A stretch of DNA of 64,000 nt from Oscillospiraceae bacterium Zagget12. GTDB lineage: Bacteria > Bacillota > Clostridia > UBA1381. This document shows, one piece after another, positions 8,320 through 16,687 of the stretch. Numbering within the stretch: position 1 is the first letter of the stretch; each line of letters begins with the position of its first letter. The position numbers and the translations under genes were made by a program. Location: assembly GCA_001941225.1 (NCBI GenBank), contig MSHM01000023.1, positions 1-64,000 on the forward strand. Direction: 5' to 3'. The notes beneath the pieces are model-generated. The model was not told where the DNA came from. It was given only the letters and a program-made list of their open reading frames with translations, and did no database searches.

Positions 8320-10968
8320 TTAAAGATTTTTTGCCGATTCAATCCATAATTCAGATTGCTCTTCCGATGCGTTTTCAACATCGGAGCCTATTACAACGAG
8401 CTGATTTTCGCCGTTCCAGTAGAGCTGCTTGTCAAAGCTTTCAAGCACCGCTCTGACGGGAACAAGAGTTCTGCTGTTATATATCACGGGCGGCGTAAGG
8501 AGTGTTTTTTCCTCGCCGTTCACCGTGAACACGGTTGAGCCTACTGTCATTTGAACGGTCTTATCTTCGAGAGTGATTGTTATTCCCTGCGTTTCACCGT
8601 TCCATTCGACTGTCGCGCCGAAATTCTCCGAGATGAACCTAAGCGGAACAAGAGTGCTGTCGTTTTCTATAATCGGAACAACGTCCTCGCTTTGGTCGTC
8701 GATGGGCTTTACCGCGCCGCCGGCGATTGCCTTCGATTTGCCTATTTTTAAAATTACCGTGTCGTCTGATTGGCTTGATTCCGTGTCGTAGGATATGGAC
8801 AGGTCAAGATGATTTTCACCCGACGACTGCAAATCCGGATTAACCTTGCCCGAAACAGTCTTTATCTCGGGCGCGGGAACCGCGGTTGTTTCGGCTCCCA
8901 TATAAAAGCTTGTGTTGGTCGGCTGATTGTAGTGGTTGTTTTGCCAAGCCACCGCCTCGCGGTAGGTTATATCGTGCATAAGGGTCGGGATTTTATATTC
9001 CGTTTCGTAAGGAGTAGCGTAAATTCTAAGCTCTGTGTTATCCTCGTCGCGCCAGATAATTTCCTCGCGCCAGTCTCCCATTATATCCGCCGCAAGGCAA
9101 GGCACTGCCTTTGTGCCGTTGTTTGACGCGCAGCCCTCAGCCTCGAAAAGAATGTCAACACATTTGTCCTCCCAGTTGTATTTTGAAACGGTGGTGTCGT
9201 CCACAAGCTCGGAAAGCAAATCGCCGTCCCAGAACGCCTTGAAGTTCATCGGAAGAGTGGTGGATATTACCTGACCCGTTTCGGAGTCTGTTACATAGGT
9301 GCCGTCCGCGTTTCTGTATCTGAAGGTGTTCCAGCCGTCGTAAAGAGTTTCGCCGCTGCCCAGCAAAAGAGTTCCGTCGTCCAGCGAGGCTTGCAGCTCG
9401 TCCGCTATGCCCGTTATAAGCGGAGTACCGTCAAGCGAGAGCAGCGGTGTTCCTGTGGAACCCCATACCTCCCAACCCGGACTTGTCGGGTCAATATCGG
9501 CGGCTCTTGAACGTCCGGTATCCTTAGGCTTGTTAAAGCCGTAAAGCACCTGACCGGTGCGCGCGTCATGCAGGTCTATATTGGCGGGCAGCTCCTTTGT
9601 TTCGTGGCACGCCCACACGTAATATCCGTCATAATCGGGATCCATTTTAGCCACGTCGAAAGCGTCGCCGTGACCGAGCTTGATTTCGCCGTCCTTATCG
9701 GCGTATGTAGCGTACATAAAAGTACCGTCGTCGTCTATCGCGCCCGCGCCGGAAAGGATTTCGTCCTTGCCGTCGAAGTCTATATCGGCAACCGCCATAC
9801 TGTGATAACCGGCGTTAAACAGATTGTCTATGCTCGATGATGAGCCGGAATCATACTGCCACAGCTCCGTAAACTCTCCGTCCTTATAGTCCCAAGCGGC
9901 AAGCTTAACCGCGTCCCAGGCTCCGCGCAGCATTACTATGCTCGGAGTTTCGCCGTTGAGATACGCCGTTGAAAGCAGATAATGGCTCGCGCGCTTTGTA
10001 AGGCGCGAAGTGTCGGTGTAATTTGATGACCAGCTTGAAAGCGGGTCACGCGCGGGCAGCAAATCGGTTCGCGCCACCTCCGCGCCCGTTTCACCGTCGA
10101 ATACGGAAAGGTACTCGTTGCCCTCGGAAAGGTATTGTCTGTCCTTTTGTTTTTGCAGGCTCTGCACATAGTCCGCGTCGGCGATGCCTATCACGTTGCC
10201 GACGCCGTCGGTCATACCGTCATAGGAACGCATAATAACCTCCGCTTTTCCGTCGCCGTCTATGTCGTATACGAGGAAGTTTACGTCAATCTCGTTTGCC
10301 TCGTTTTTGCCTATATCCAGTGTCCACATATACGTGCCGTCCATCTTATACGCCTCTATAAGCGGATATGCGACGCGGCTGTCGGTCACCGTGGTGCCGT
10401 CCGTTTGCAGCTGATCGAAATAGTTGGACGGAGTGCGTCTTACTATAATCTCGTATTCGCCGTCGCCGTCAAGGTCGCCGACGCTTGCGTCGTCAACTAT
10501 GTAATCGCCCTCGTCGTATTGTTTTACGGGTATAGATATGTATTCCTTGTCCCAAGCCGTAGCGGTGTCTTCATCGTCGGTTTCGACGCCGCCGCTTAGC
10601 GCGACAACTCTGTATGTGTCGCCCGAGCTGCCGTTTTCGTCAAGGTAGTTTGTTGTGTCGGAGATTTTGGCGATTTTTTCGCCGTTTCTGTAAAGATTAA
10701 ATGAAATATCCGCGCTGTCGGTACCCAAATAACGCCAGCTTACCAGTATTCCGCCGCCGGACGGAACTGCGGTCAGTCCTCTGCCCAAGTCCTCCGCCTG
10801 CTTGAGCATTGTCGGACGGTTATCGTAGAGCGACTGAGTTTTCGCCTTAGCCGCCGCGTCCTCCGTTTCGCGGTATTCCTCGCCCAAGGTCATATCAGTC
10901 GCCAGAGCGCCCGCCGCGCTCAGGAGCATAGCCGCCGCCAAAACGGCAGCCGTCAGTTTTTTGTTCAT
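8320..10968 (-). CDS. Secreted PL11 rhamnogalacturonan lyase with CuAO-N-like tail
   Basis: This 882-residue protein matches the YesW/YesX rhamnogalacturonan lyase family, which cleaves the rhamnogalacturonan-I backbone by beta-elimination. A signal peptide ending GALA is followed by the family start LGRGLTAVPSGGGILVSWRY, then calcium-site blades such as DLDGDGEYEIIV, DIDGDGKAEVIMRS and DIDFDGKDEILSG. The end of the catalytic part reads ADIMGDWREEIIW. Residues from about 740 on form a copper-amine-oxidase-N-type domain (STLVPLRFISENFGATVEW; RTLVPVRAVLESF), a common accessory domain in clostridial secreted proteins. The start is the ATG at 10968, which has AAGGGG upstream. A second PL11 gene lies at 60523. 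Confidence 0.9.
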   Translation of the reverse strand: MNKKLTAAVLAAAMLLSAAGALATDMTLGEEYRETEDAAAKAKTQSLYDNRPTMLKQAEDLGRGLTAVPSGGGILVSWRYLGTDSADISFNLYRNGEKIAKISDTTNYLDENGSSGDTYRVVALSGGVETDDEDTATAWDKEYISIPVKQYDEGDYIVDDASVGDLDGDGEYEIIVRRTPSNYFDQLQTDGTTVTDSRVAYPLIEAYKMDGTYMWTLDIGKNEANEIDVNFLVYDIDGDGKAEVIMRSYDGMTDGVGNVIGIADADYVQSLQKQKDRQYLSEGNEYLSVFDGETGAEVARTDLLPARDPLSSWSSNYTDTSRLTKRASHYLLSTAYLNGETPSIVMLRGAWDAVKLAAWDYKDGEFTELWQYDSGSSSSIDNLFNAGYHSMAVADIDFDGKDEILSGAGAIDDDGTFMYATYADKDGEIKLGHGDAFDVAKMDPDYDGYYVWACHETKELPANIDLHDARTGQVLYGFNKPKDTGRSRAADIDPTSPGWEVWGSTGTPLLSLDGTPLITGIADELQASLDDGTLLLGSGETLYDGWNTFRYRNADGTYVTDSETGQVISTTLPMNFKAFWDGDLLSELVDDTTVSKYNWEDKCVDILFEAEGCASNNGTKAVPCLAADIMGDWREEIIWRDEDNTELRIYATPYETEYKIPTLMHDITYREAVAWQNNHYNQPTNTSFYMGAETTAVPAPEIKTVSGKVNPDLQSSGENHLDLSISYDTESSQSDDTVILKIGKSKAIAGGAVKPIDDQSEDVVPIIENDSTLVPLRFISENFGATVEWNGETQGITITLEDKTVQMTVGSTVFTVNGEEKTLLTPPVIYNSRTLVPVRAVLESFDKQLYWNGENQLVVIGSDVENASEEQSELWIESAKNL

Positions 10969-11013
10969 GTGATTTTCCCCTTTCATAAATTTATTTAAAC
11001 CGCAACCGGTTGT

Positions 11014-12777
11014 TTACAGTGACGCGTACATACTGTACAGATTATAATACAGACCGCCCTTTTCGATAAGCTCCTTGTGAGTGCCCTGCTCCTCAATGCC
11101 GTTTTCCGTCAGAACCAGTATCATATTCGCGTTTCGTATCGTGGTCAGTCTATGCGCTATTGTGAATACGGTTCTGCCTTTGGCAAGGGATTCCAGGGAA
11201 TCCTGCACAATCTTTTCGCTTTCGTTGTCCAAAGCGGAGGTTGCCTCATCAAGAATGAGTATAGGAGGATTTTTAAGGAAAACTCTCGCTATGCTTATTC
11301 GCTGCTTTTGACCGCCCGAGAGCTTTACGCCGCGTTCGCCCACATAGGTGTCGTATCCGTTTTCGAGAGCCGATATAAACTCGTGCGCGCCGGCTCTTTT
11401 TGCAGCCTCGATTACGTCCTCAAGGCGCGCGCCGGGCATACCGTAGGATATGTTTTCATATACCGTGCCGGAAAAGAGATAAACGTCCTGCTGTACCACG
11501 CCTATCGAATCGCGCAGAGATTTCAGCGTCAAATCCCTTATGTCCTTGCCGTCGATAAGTATTTTTCCCTCCGTAACGTCATAAAAGCGCGGAATAAGAT
11601 TGCACAGAGTCGTTTTTCCGCCGCCGGAGGGCCCCACAAGCGCGACGCTGTCGCCCTTTTTTATATCGAGGTTTATATGTGAAAGAACCTCCGTATTGTC
11701 GTCGCTGTAGTGAAAGCTTACATTCTCAAATTTAATATTTCCCTGCGCGTCTTTAAGCTCGAGCGCGTTTTCCTTTTCGGTTATATCCGCGGGTGAGTCC
11801 ATTATCTCAAGGAAACGCTCTATGCCCGTCATACCGCGCTGGAACTGCTCCGTGAACTGTATTATTGTTCTGAGCGTAGCGAGCAGCGTGCTGACGTACA
11901 GCAAATACGCGGTAAGGTCGGCGGGCGATATTTTGCCGTTTATCATAAACAGAGAACCCGCCACCACAACAATAAGATACATAACGCCCTCAAACGCTCT
12001 GTTTGAGGTCTGAAAGCCCGCCATATAGAAATAGCCGAGCTTTTTGGTGTCAAGAAATTTCCTGTTGCCGTCCTCGAATTTTTCCTTTTCAATATCCTCG
12101 TTGGCAAACGATTTTACAACCCTTATGCCGAGCAGGGAATCCTCCACCTGAGAATTAATCTCGCCGATTTGGTTACGCTGTTTTTTAAACGCTCGGCGCA
12201 TACGCGTGTTAAAGAACTTTACAAACAGGAAAATAAGCGGCAGCGATGCGAATATTATAATTGTGAGCGGAATATTCACTCCGCAAAGGATAATGAACGA
12301 CACGATTATTTTTAATCCGGCTATGAATATTTCCTCCGGACAGTGATGCGCGAATTCCGTAATATCAAACAAATCGCTCGTTATTCTCGCCATTATCTGA
12401 CCGACCTTATGCTCGGAGTAATACGCGTGAGAAAGCGTTTCAAGATGCGCGAACAGGTCGCGGCGCATATCCGTTTCTATCCGCGCGCCCATTATGTGTC
12501 CGGTGTCCGCCATATAAAAATTCGCGGCGGAATCTATAATTCTCAGCACAAGATAAAAAAGTCCGATTTTAAGTATTATTTCCACAGTAAGACCCGCTAT
12601 ATTGTTTATACCCATATTTGTTATGTATCTGACAAGCATAGGGAAGATAAGCTCGCACAGCGTCGTAAGCGACGCGCAGATAAGGTCGAGAATAAGTATG
12701 TGTTTGTATTTTTTAAAATAAGGAACAAATCTTTTTATAAGATAGCCCATTTTCATTTGATTTTCTTCATTCTGCAT
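11014..12777 (-). CDS. ABC exporter, fused permease and ATPase
   Basis: A 587-residue half-transporter: six N-terminal membrane segments (type I exporter) and an ATPase with Walker A GPSGGGKTT, signature LSGGQKQR, Walker B ILILDEATSALD and an intact catalytic Glu, so it can work as a homodimer. The ATG at 12777 is preferred because GGAGG lies 10 bases upstream. Substrate unknown. The PL11 lyase starts only 46 bp after its stop, so the two may share a transcript. The gap holds a 10-bp palindrome, CAACCGGTTG (11003-11012). Confidence 0.85.
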   Translation of the reverse strand: MQNEENQMKMGYLIKRFVPYFKKYKHILILDLICASLTTLCELIFPMLVRYITNMGINNIAGLTVEIILKIGLFYLVLRIIDSAANFYMADTGHIMGARIETDMRRDLFAHLETLSHAYYSEHKVGQIMARITSDLFDITEFAHHCPEEIFIAGLKIIVSFIILCGVNIPLTIIIFASLPLIFLFVKFFNTRMRRAFKKQRNQIGEINSQVEDSLLGIRVVKSFANEDIEKEKFEDGNRKFLDTKKLGYFYMAGFQTSNRAFEGVMYLIVVVAGSLFMINGKISPADLTAYLLYVSTLLATLRTIIQFTEQFQRGMTGIERFLEIMDSPADITEKENALELKDAQGNIKFENVSFHYSDDNTEVLSHINLDIKKGDSVALVGPSGGGKTTLCNLIPRFYDVTEGKILIDGKDIRDLTLKSLRDSIGVVQQDVYLFSGTVYENISYGMPGARLEDVIEAAKRAGAHEFISALENGYDTYVGERGVKLSGGQKQRISIARVFLKNPPILILDEATSALDNESEKIVQDSLESLAKGRTVFTIAHRLTTIRNANMILVLTENGIEEQGTHKELIEKGGLYYNLYSMYASL

Positions 12778-12816
12778 ATAATGCAAACCTCCGTTAATCG
12801 TTAAGTAATAATATAT

Positions 12817-12845
12817 ATTTTATAACGGCAAAAATTTAAAGTCAA
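12817..12845 (-). promoter_or_regulatory. Sigma-A promoter of the ABC exporter
   Basis: Minus-strand TTGACT (12845-12840) and TAAAAT (12822-12817) with a 17-bp spacer. CAATAC/GTATTG arms (about 12843-12864) lie over and upstream of the -35. Confidence 0.7.
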
Positions 12846-12888
12846 TACAAAATACCGAGTATTGTGATAAAAATCGGGACAAAAATAA

Positions 12889-12917
12889 GGCAGACAAAAC
12901 ATAAAATTTTGTCTGCC
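12889..12917 (-). terminator. Intrinsic terminator of the subtilase gene
   Basis: GGCAGACAAAA (12889-12899) pairs with TTTTGTCTGCC (12907-12917). On the minus strand TTATTTTTG follows. Confidence 0.85.
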
Positions 12918-12924
12918 ATAATGT

Positions 12925-15009
12925 TTATTCCTCTTCGTCGGTTGTAAGATTTATCACGTCCGTATACGGTTCGTTATTATCCGCGTTCCAGATATAAACC
13001 CTTATATCATCGTAATCGTCGGTAATATCAAATTCCGCCGGAATGTCGGTTATTTTTATTACTTTCTCAAGCCTATCGCCGTTCCTGAACGCTACATACA
13101 CAACGGGATTTTCAAAATCAAAGCCTAAGGTGATATGATTTCCGTCACGCTCAACCGATACCGGCTCTGCCGTCGGTGACGGCTCCGGTGTTTCCGTCGG
13201 TTCCGCTGTTTGCTCGGGTGTTTCCGTAGGTTCCGCTGTTTGTTCGGGTGTTTCGGTAGGTTCCGCTGTTTGTTCGGGTGTTTCGGTAGGTTCTGCCGTC
13301 TGTTCCGGCGTTTCGGTCGGTTCCGTTGTTTGCTCCGGTGTTTCGGTCGGTTCTGTTGTTTGCTCGGGTGTTTCCGTCGGCTCTGTTGTCTGTTCCGGTG
13401 TTTCGGTTGGTGTAACCGTCGGAGTAGGTGACGGAGTCGGACTCGGTGTCGGAGTAGGTGTGGGTGACGGTTCGGTTACCGTTATTGCGCAAACGGCGCT
13501 GATGTCGCCGCAGGTAAGCGTTATATTCGCACTGCCGCCGCTTACCGCCGTAACCACTCCGCTTTGATCTACCGTGGCAACCTCCGTATTGTCGGAATCC
13601 CACGATGAGGTGTCCGTTGTGTCGGACGGAGATATATCGGCTGATATTGTCAGGGTTTCGCCCTTTTCAAGATTCGCGGAATATGTATCGAGCGTTATAC
13701 TCTCGGCGTGTATCAGCAGCGCCTCATATGCGTTAAGTCTGCCGTTCGCGACCACCTTGCCGTCAAGTGCGGAAACATAGTCCGCGCTCGATATGAGCTT
13801 TGCGATAATTTCTTTCGGGGTCATATCGGGATACTTAGCCTTAACAACCGCCGCCGCGCTCGAAACATACGGACACGCCATGGAGGTGCCCGACATGGAC
13901 GCGTATGCCGTCGCGCTCGTGTAATATGTACTGTAAATAGACGTACCCGGAGCGGCTATATCAACGCTCTCCGCGCCGTAGTTGGAGAAGCTTGACAAAT
14001 TGTCACTCGAATCCGAGGACGCGACCGATATTATATTGCTGCACGAATATGACGCGGGATAAACCGCGGTTTCATCGTTATCGCTTGATTCGTTTCCGGC
14101 GGCAGCCGTGAAAACCGAATCGCTGCACGCGTTAATCGCCCTTTTCAAAAGAGTGTCCGAGGAGCTGTCAAACGTGCCGCCAAAGCTGTTGTTTACAACG
14201 TCAAAGCCCATTGTGCTTACATAATTGTACGCCTTTATAATGTATGAGGTGCTTGTCGAACTGCCCTCAAAAACCTTTAACGGAACGATTTTTACATTCC
14301 GCGCAAGCGACGCGACACCGATTGAATTGTTTGTGACCGCGCTGACGATTCCCGCAACATGAGTGCCGTGACCAAGCGTGTCGGTTATGTCGCCGCTCTC
14401 CTCAACAAAGTCCCAGCCGTTCACGTCGTCAATATAGCCGTTGCCGTCATTGTCTATTCCGTCGCCGGCTATTTCACCGGGATTCGTCCAGAGGTTCCCA
14501 GCCAAATCATTGTGCGTAATGAGCATACCGGAATCAACTATCGCTACCGTAACGTCGGAGCAGTCAATATCCATCTCCCATACGTCCTCCGCGCTGATTT
14601 TTGTAAGCCCGTACTGATTGCCGTTTTTGTAATATTTATCATTTGGCAAATCGCTCAAAGTATAAATATAGTTCGGCTGTGCCAATTCTACTTCGGACAT
14701 TTCATTAAGCTCATCTATAAGTGCGAGAACATTTTCCTCGCCGGGTTCCTCAAGCGTCAGCTTAAGCGTCTGTTCGCCGCTGTTTGACGAGAATAACGAA
14801 AAACCGCTTTGCGCCTGAACAGGGTCAAGATTTTCAATTTCCGATATGCCCAAGCCGTCAAAAACAGACGACACGCTGTATAATCGAATCGGTCCGGTGT
14901 TAAGCACGACAAGAACCGACCCGTCGTCAAATTCCTCCGCTCCCGCGGAAATACAGCCGCATAGGGTGCATAAAATTAAAATCAGAAATGCTGTTATTGG
15001 CTTTTTCAT
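12925..15009 (-). CDS. Subtilisin-family (S8) serine protease, probable lipoprotein with repeat stalk
   Basis: A 694-residue extracellular protease. The signal peptide carries a possible lipobox LCGC (Cys19). A propeptide-like stretch precedes the S8 domain, with catalytic Asp159 (VAIVDSG), His214 (GHGTHVAG), oxyanion Asn306 (AAAGNES) and Ser376 (SGTSMACP). A Big-2-like domain (about 433-512) follows, then a Thr/Pro/Ser stretch and eight copies of a TETPEQ-based 10-residue repeat (about 535-610). The C-terminal domain ends with a VYIWNADN motif like that of the GH53 galactanase. The Thr/Pro repeats probably act as a wall-spanning stalk. GAGG precedes the ATG. Confidence 0.88.
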   Translation of the reverse strand: MKKPITAFLILILCTLCGCISAGAEEFDDGSVLVVLNTGPIRLYSVSSVFDGLGISEIENLDPVQAQSGFSLFSSNSGEQTLKLTLEEPGEENVLALIDELNEMSEVELAQPNYIYTLSDLPNDKYYKNGNQYGLTKISAEDVWEMDIDCSDVTVAIVDSGMLITHNDLAGNLWTNPGEIAGDGIDNDGNGYIDDVNGWDFVEESGDITDTLGHGTHVAGIVSAVTNNSIGVASLARNVKIVPLKVFEGSSTSTSYIIKAYNYVSTMGFDVVNNSFGGTFDSSSDTLLKRAINACSDSVFTAAAGNESSDNDETAVYPASYSCSNIISVASSDSSDNLSSFSNYGAESVDIAAPGTSIYSTYYTSATAYASMSGTSMACPYVSSAAAVVKAKYPDMTPKEIIAKLISSADYVSALDGKVVANGRLNAYEALLIHAESITLDTYSANLEKGETLTISADISPSDTTDTSSWDSDNTEVATVDQSGVVTAVSGGSANITLTCGDISAVCAITVTEPSPTPTPTPSPTPSPTPTVTPTETPEQTTEPTETPEQTTEPTETPEQTTEPTETPEQTAEPTETPEQTAEPTETPEQTAEPTETPEQTAEPTETPEPSPTAEPVSVERDGNHITLGFDFENPVVYVAFRNGDRLEKVIKITDIPAEFDITDDYDDIRVYIWNADNNEPYTDVINLTTDEEE
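13180..13407 (-). repeat. 30-bp coding tandem repeat (TETPEQ array)
   Basis: Eight in-frame copies of a 30-bp unit encode TETPEQTTEP or TETPEQTAEP inside the subtilase. Third-position differences between copies argue against a very recent expansion, but copy number is likely to vary between strains. Confidence 0.9.
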
Positions 15010-15058
15010 AAATTATAACCTCGTTTTCGGTAAATTTCCCCTCAAACTACCTGTTAAC

Positions 15059-15087
15059 AGTATAGCACGTTTAAAAATAAAAGTCAA
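15059..15087 (-). promoter_or_regulatory. Sigma-A promoter of the subtilase
   Basis: Minus-strand TTGACT (15087-15082) and TATACT (15064-15059) with a 17-bp spacer, about 50 bp ahead of the ATG. Confidence 0.75.
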
Positions 15088-15106
15088 ATTTAATAGTTTG
15101 TTTTGC

Positions 15107-15135
15107 TTGACATTTTTTTAATAGTGTGGTAAAAT
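15107..15135 (+). promoter_or_regulatory. Promoter of tRNA-Ser
   Basis: A perfect TTGACA (15107-15112), a 17-bp spacer and TAAAAT (15130-15135), 15 bp upstream of the tRNA. It is divergent from the subtilase promoter 20 bp away. Confidence 0.85.
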
Positions 15136-15150
15136 ATTTAAGCGTAATTC

Positions 15151-15242
15151 GGACAGGTATCGAAGTGGTCATAACGGGGCTGACTCGAAATCAGTTTGTC
15201 GGTAATTCCGGCACGTGGGTTCGAATCCCACCCTGTCCGCCA
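15151..15242 (+). tRNA. tRNA-Ser(CGA)
   Basis: The acceptor arms GGACAGG (15151-15157) and CCTGTCC (15232-15238) pair. The anticodon loop CTCGAAA gives anticodon CGA (15186-15188), which reads UCG serine codons. A long variable arm lies between the anticodon and T arms, as in tRNA-Ser. The T arm contains GTGGGTTCGAATCCCAC. Discriminator G15239 is followed by an encoded CCA. Confidence 0.95.
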
Positions 15243-15251
15243 TAAACGCAA

Positions 15252-15284
15252 AACAAACCGCACAATAATGCGGTTTGTTTTTTT
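15252..15284 (+). terminator. Terminator of tRNA-Ser
   Basis: AACAAACCGCA (15252-15262) pairs with TGCGGTTTGTT (15269-15279), followed by a T run. Confidence 0.9.
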
Positions 15285-15302
15285 ATATATACGTTTTTGA
15301 TG

Positions 15303-16664
15303 CTACAGGCGCATCGGCGCTGATGCTTTTTTCAGTCTTTTTTTATAAAATACGGCGTAGAACGCGCAGGAAAGCACCGACGCGATGGTCCAGCCTATCG
15401 GCCATGACAGCCATATTCCTATTTCTGAGCCGAGCATATACGACAGTATATAGGCGAGGATAACTCTCAGCAGCAAATCCGCGAAGGTTGCCGACATAAA
15501 CTCTTTCATCAATCCGGCGCCTCTCAATATTCCGTCAACGGTGAGCTTTGTCGCCGCGATAAAATAGAACGGCGACGCAATCCTCAAAAACATCTTGCCG
15601 ACCTCTATAATACCGCTTTCGCCGCTGTTTACAAATATCTTCATCATAGCGTTCGGGAAGATAAAATACGCCGCGAAAAACGGCAGCGCGACAATTATCA
15701 GCATAACAACCGCCGCCTTCAAGCCCTGAGGTATGCGGGAAAGCTTTCCCGCGCCGGTATTCTGTGCGGTATAGCTTGACATCGCGTTGCCGAGAGTGCC
15801 AAAGCTGGTTATCGCGAAGGTGTTCAGCTTAATCGCCGCGCTGTAACCCGCTATAACGTCCGAGCCGAAACTGTTTACGCGGCTTTGTATAAACAGATTA
15901 CCCACCGAAACAAAGCTTTGCTGAAGTATACTCGGCACCGCCACGCGGGAGATATTGCCGAGCATACGGAAAGAAAATTTCTTATATTTGCCGGATTTAA
16001 TCCCGCTTATTCTTTTCAGCATTACCGTGAATGCCAAAAGGGAGGATATACCCTGAGCGATAAAGGTCGCCCACGCGACGCCCGCAACGCCCATATCAAA
16101 CACGACAACAAACACAATGTCGAGTATGATATTTCCGACAGACGACGCTATAAGAAAATACAGCGGCGTGCGGCTGTCGCCGAGCGCGGTGAAAACACCC
16201 GTGCATATGTTATACAGGAACAGAAATATAAGTCCGCCTATGTATATATTAAGATAAACCTTTGAATCGGCGAAAATATTATCCGGAGTGTTCAGCATAC
16301 CGAGCATACCGCCGCAGGCAATAATTCCTATAACGGACAGCGCCGCGGCAAGAACCACTATTGAAATTACCGAGGTAAATATAGAGGTTTTCAGCTTTTC
16401 AAAGTTTTTCGCGCCGAACAGCTGCGAAATAATGACCGCCGCACCGACGTTCGCGCCCGTGGCAATCGCCATAAAAATCATCGTAATCGGATAAGAGGCG
16501 CCCACGGCAGCTAATGCCAGGGCGCCTATAAATTTTCCGGCTACGACACTGTCAACTATATTATAGAGCTGCTGAAATACCACGCTCAAAAGCATAGGTA
16601 TCGAAAAGCCCCATAATACCTTGGAGGGCTTGCCCTCCGTCAAATCAGTAATCATAATCCTCAT
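15303..16664 (-). CDS. MATE family efflux transporter (second copy)
   Basis: A 453-residue, 12-segment membrane protein beginning ITDLTEGKPSKVLWGFSIPML, the usual start of the clostridial MATE/NorM-like group, with QLYNIVDSVVAGKFIG and VGGLFIQ-type segments in both halves. It exports unknown compounds. It is only distantly similar to the MATE protein at 1320, so it is not a local duplicate. It starts 24 bp after the PurF-like gene stop, so it may be the last gene of the purine operon transcript. The start codon is uncertain: ATG 16664 has only a weak AGAAAG site, and an ATG nine bases later is possible. Confidence 0.8.
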   Translation of the reverse strand: MRIMITDLTEGKPSKVLWGFSIPMLLSVVFQQLYNIVDSVVAGKFIGALALAAVGASYPITMIFMAIATGANVGAAVIISQLFGAKNFEKLKTSIFTSVISIVVLAAALSVIGIIACGGMLGMLNTPDNIFADSKVYLNIYIGGLIFLFLYNICTGVFTALGDSRTPLYFLIASSVGNIILDIVFVVVFDMGVAGVAWATFIAQGISSLLAFTVMLKRISGIKSGKYKKFSFRMLGNISRVAVPSILQQSFVSVGNLFIQSRVNSFGSDVIAGYSAAIKLNTFAITSFGTLGNAMSSYTAQNTGAGKLSRIPQGLKAAVVMLIIVALPFFAAYFIFPNAMMKIFVNSGESGIIEVGKMFLRIASPFYFIAATKLTVDGILRGAGLMKEFMSATFADLLLRVILAYILSYMLGSEIGIWLSWPIGWTIASVLSCAFYAVFYKKRLKKASAPMRL

Positions 16665-16687
16665 TCTTTCTGTTTATTTTTCAATCT

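Noticed and set aside
13210-13431. Plus-strand frame rich in Gly, Cys, Phe and Arg over the subtilase repeats
   Set aside because: It is the shadow of the TETPEQ coding repeats on the other strand.
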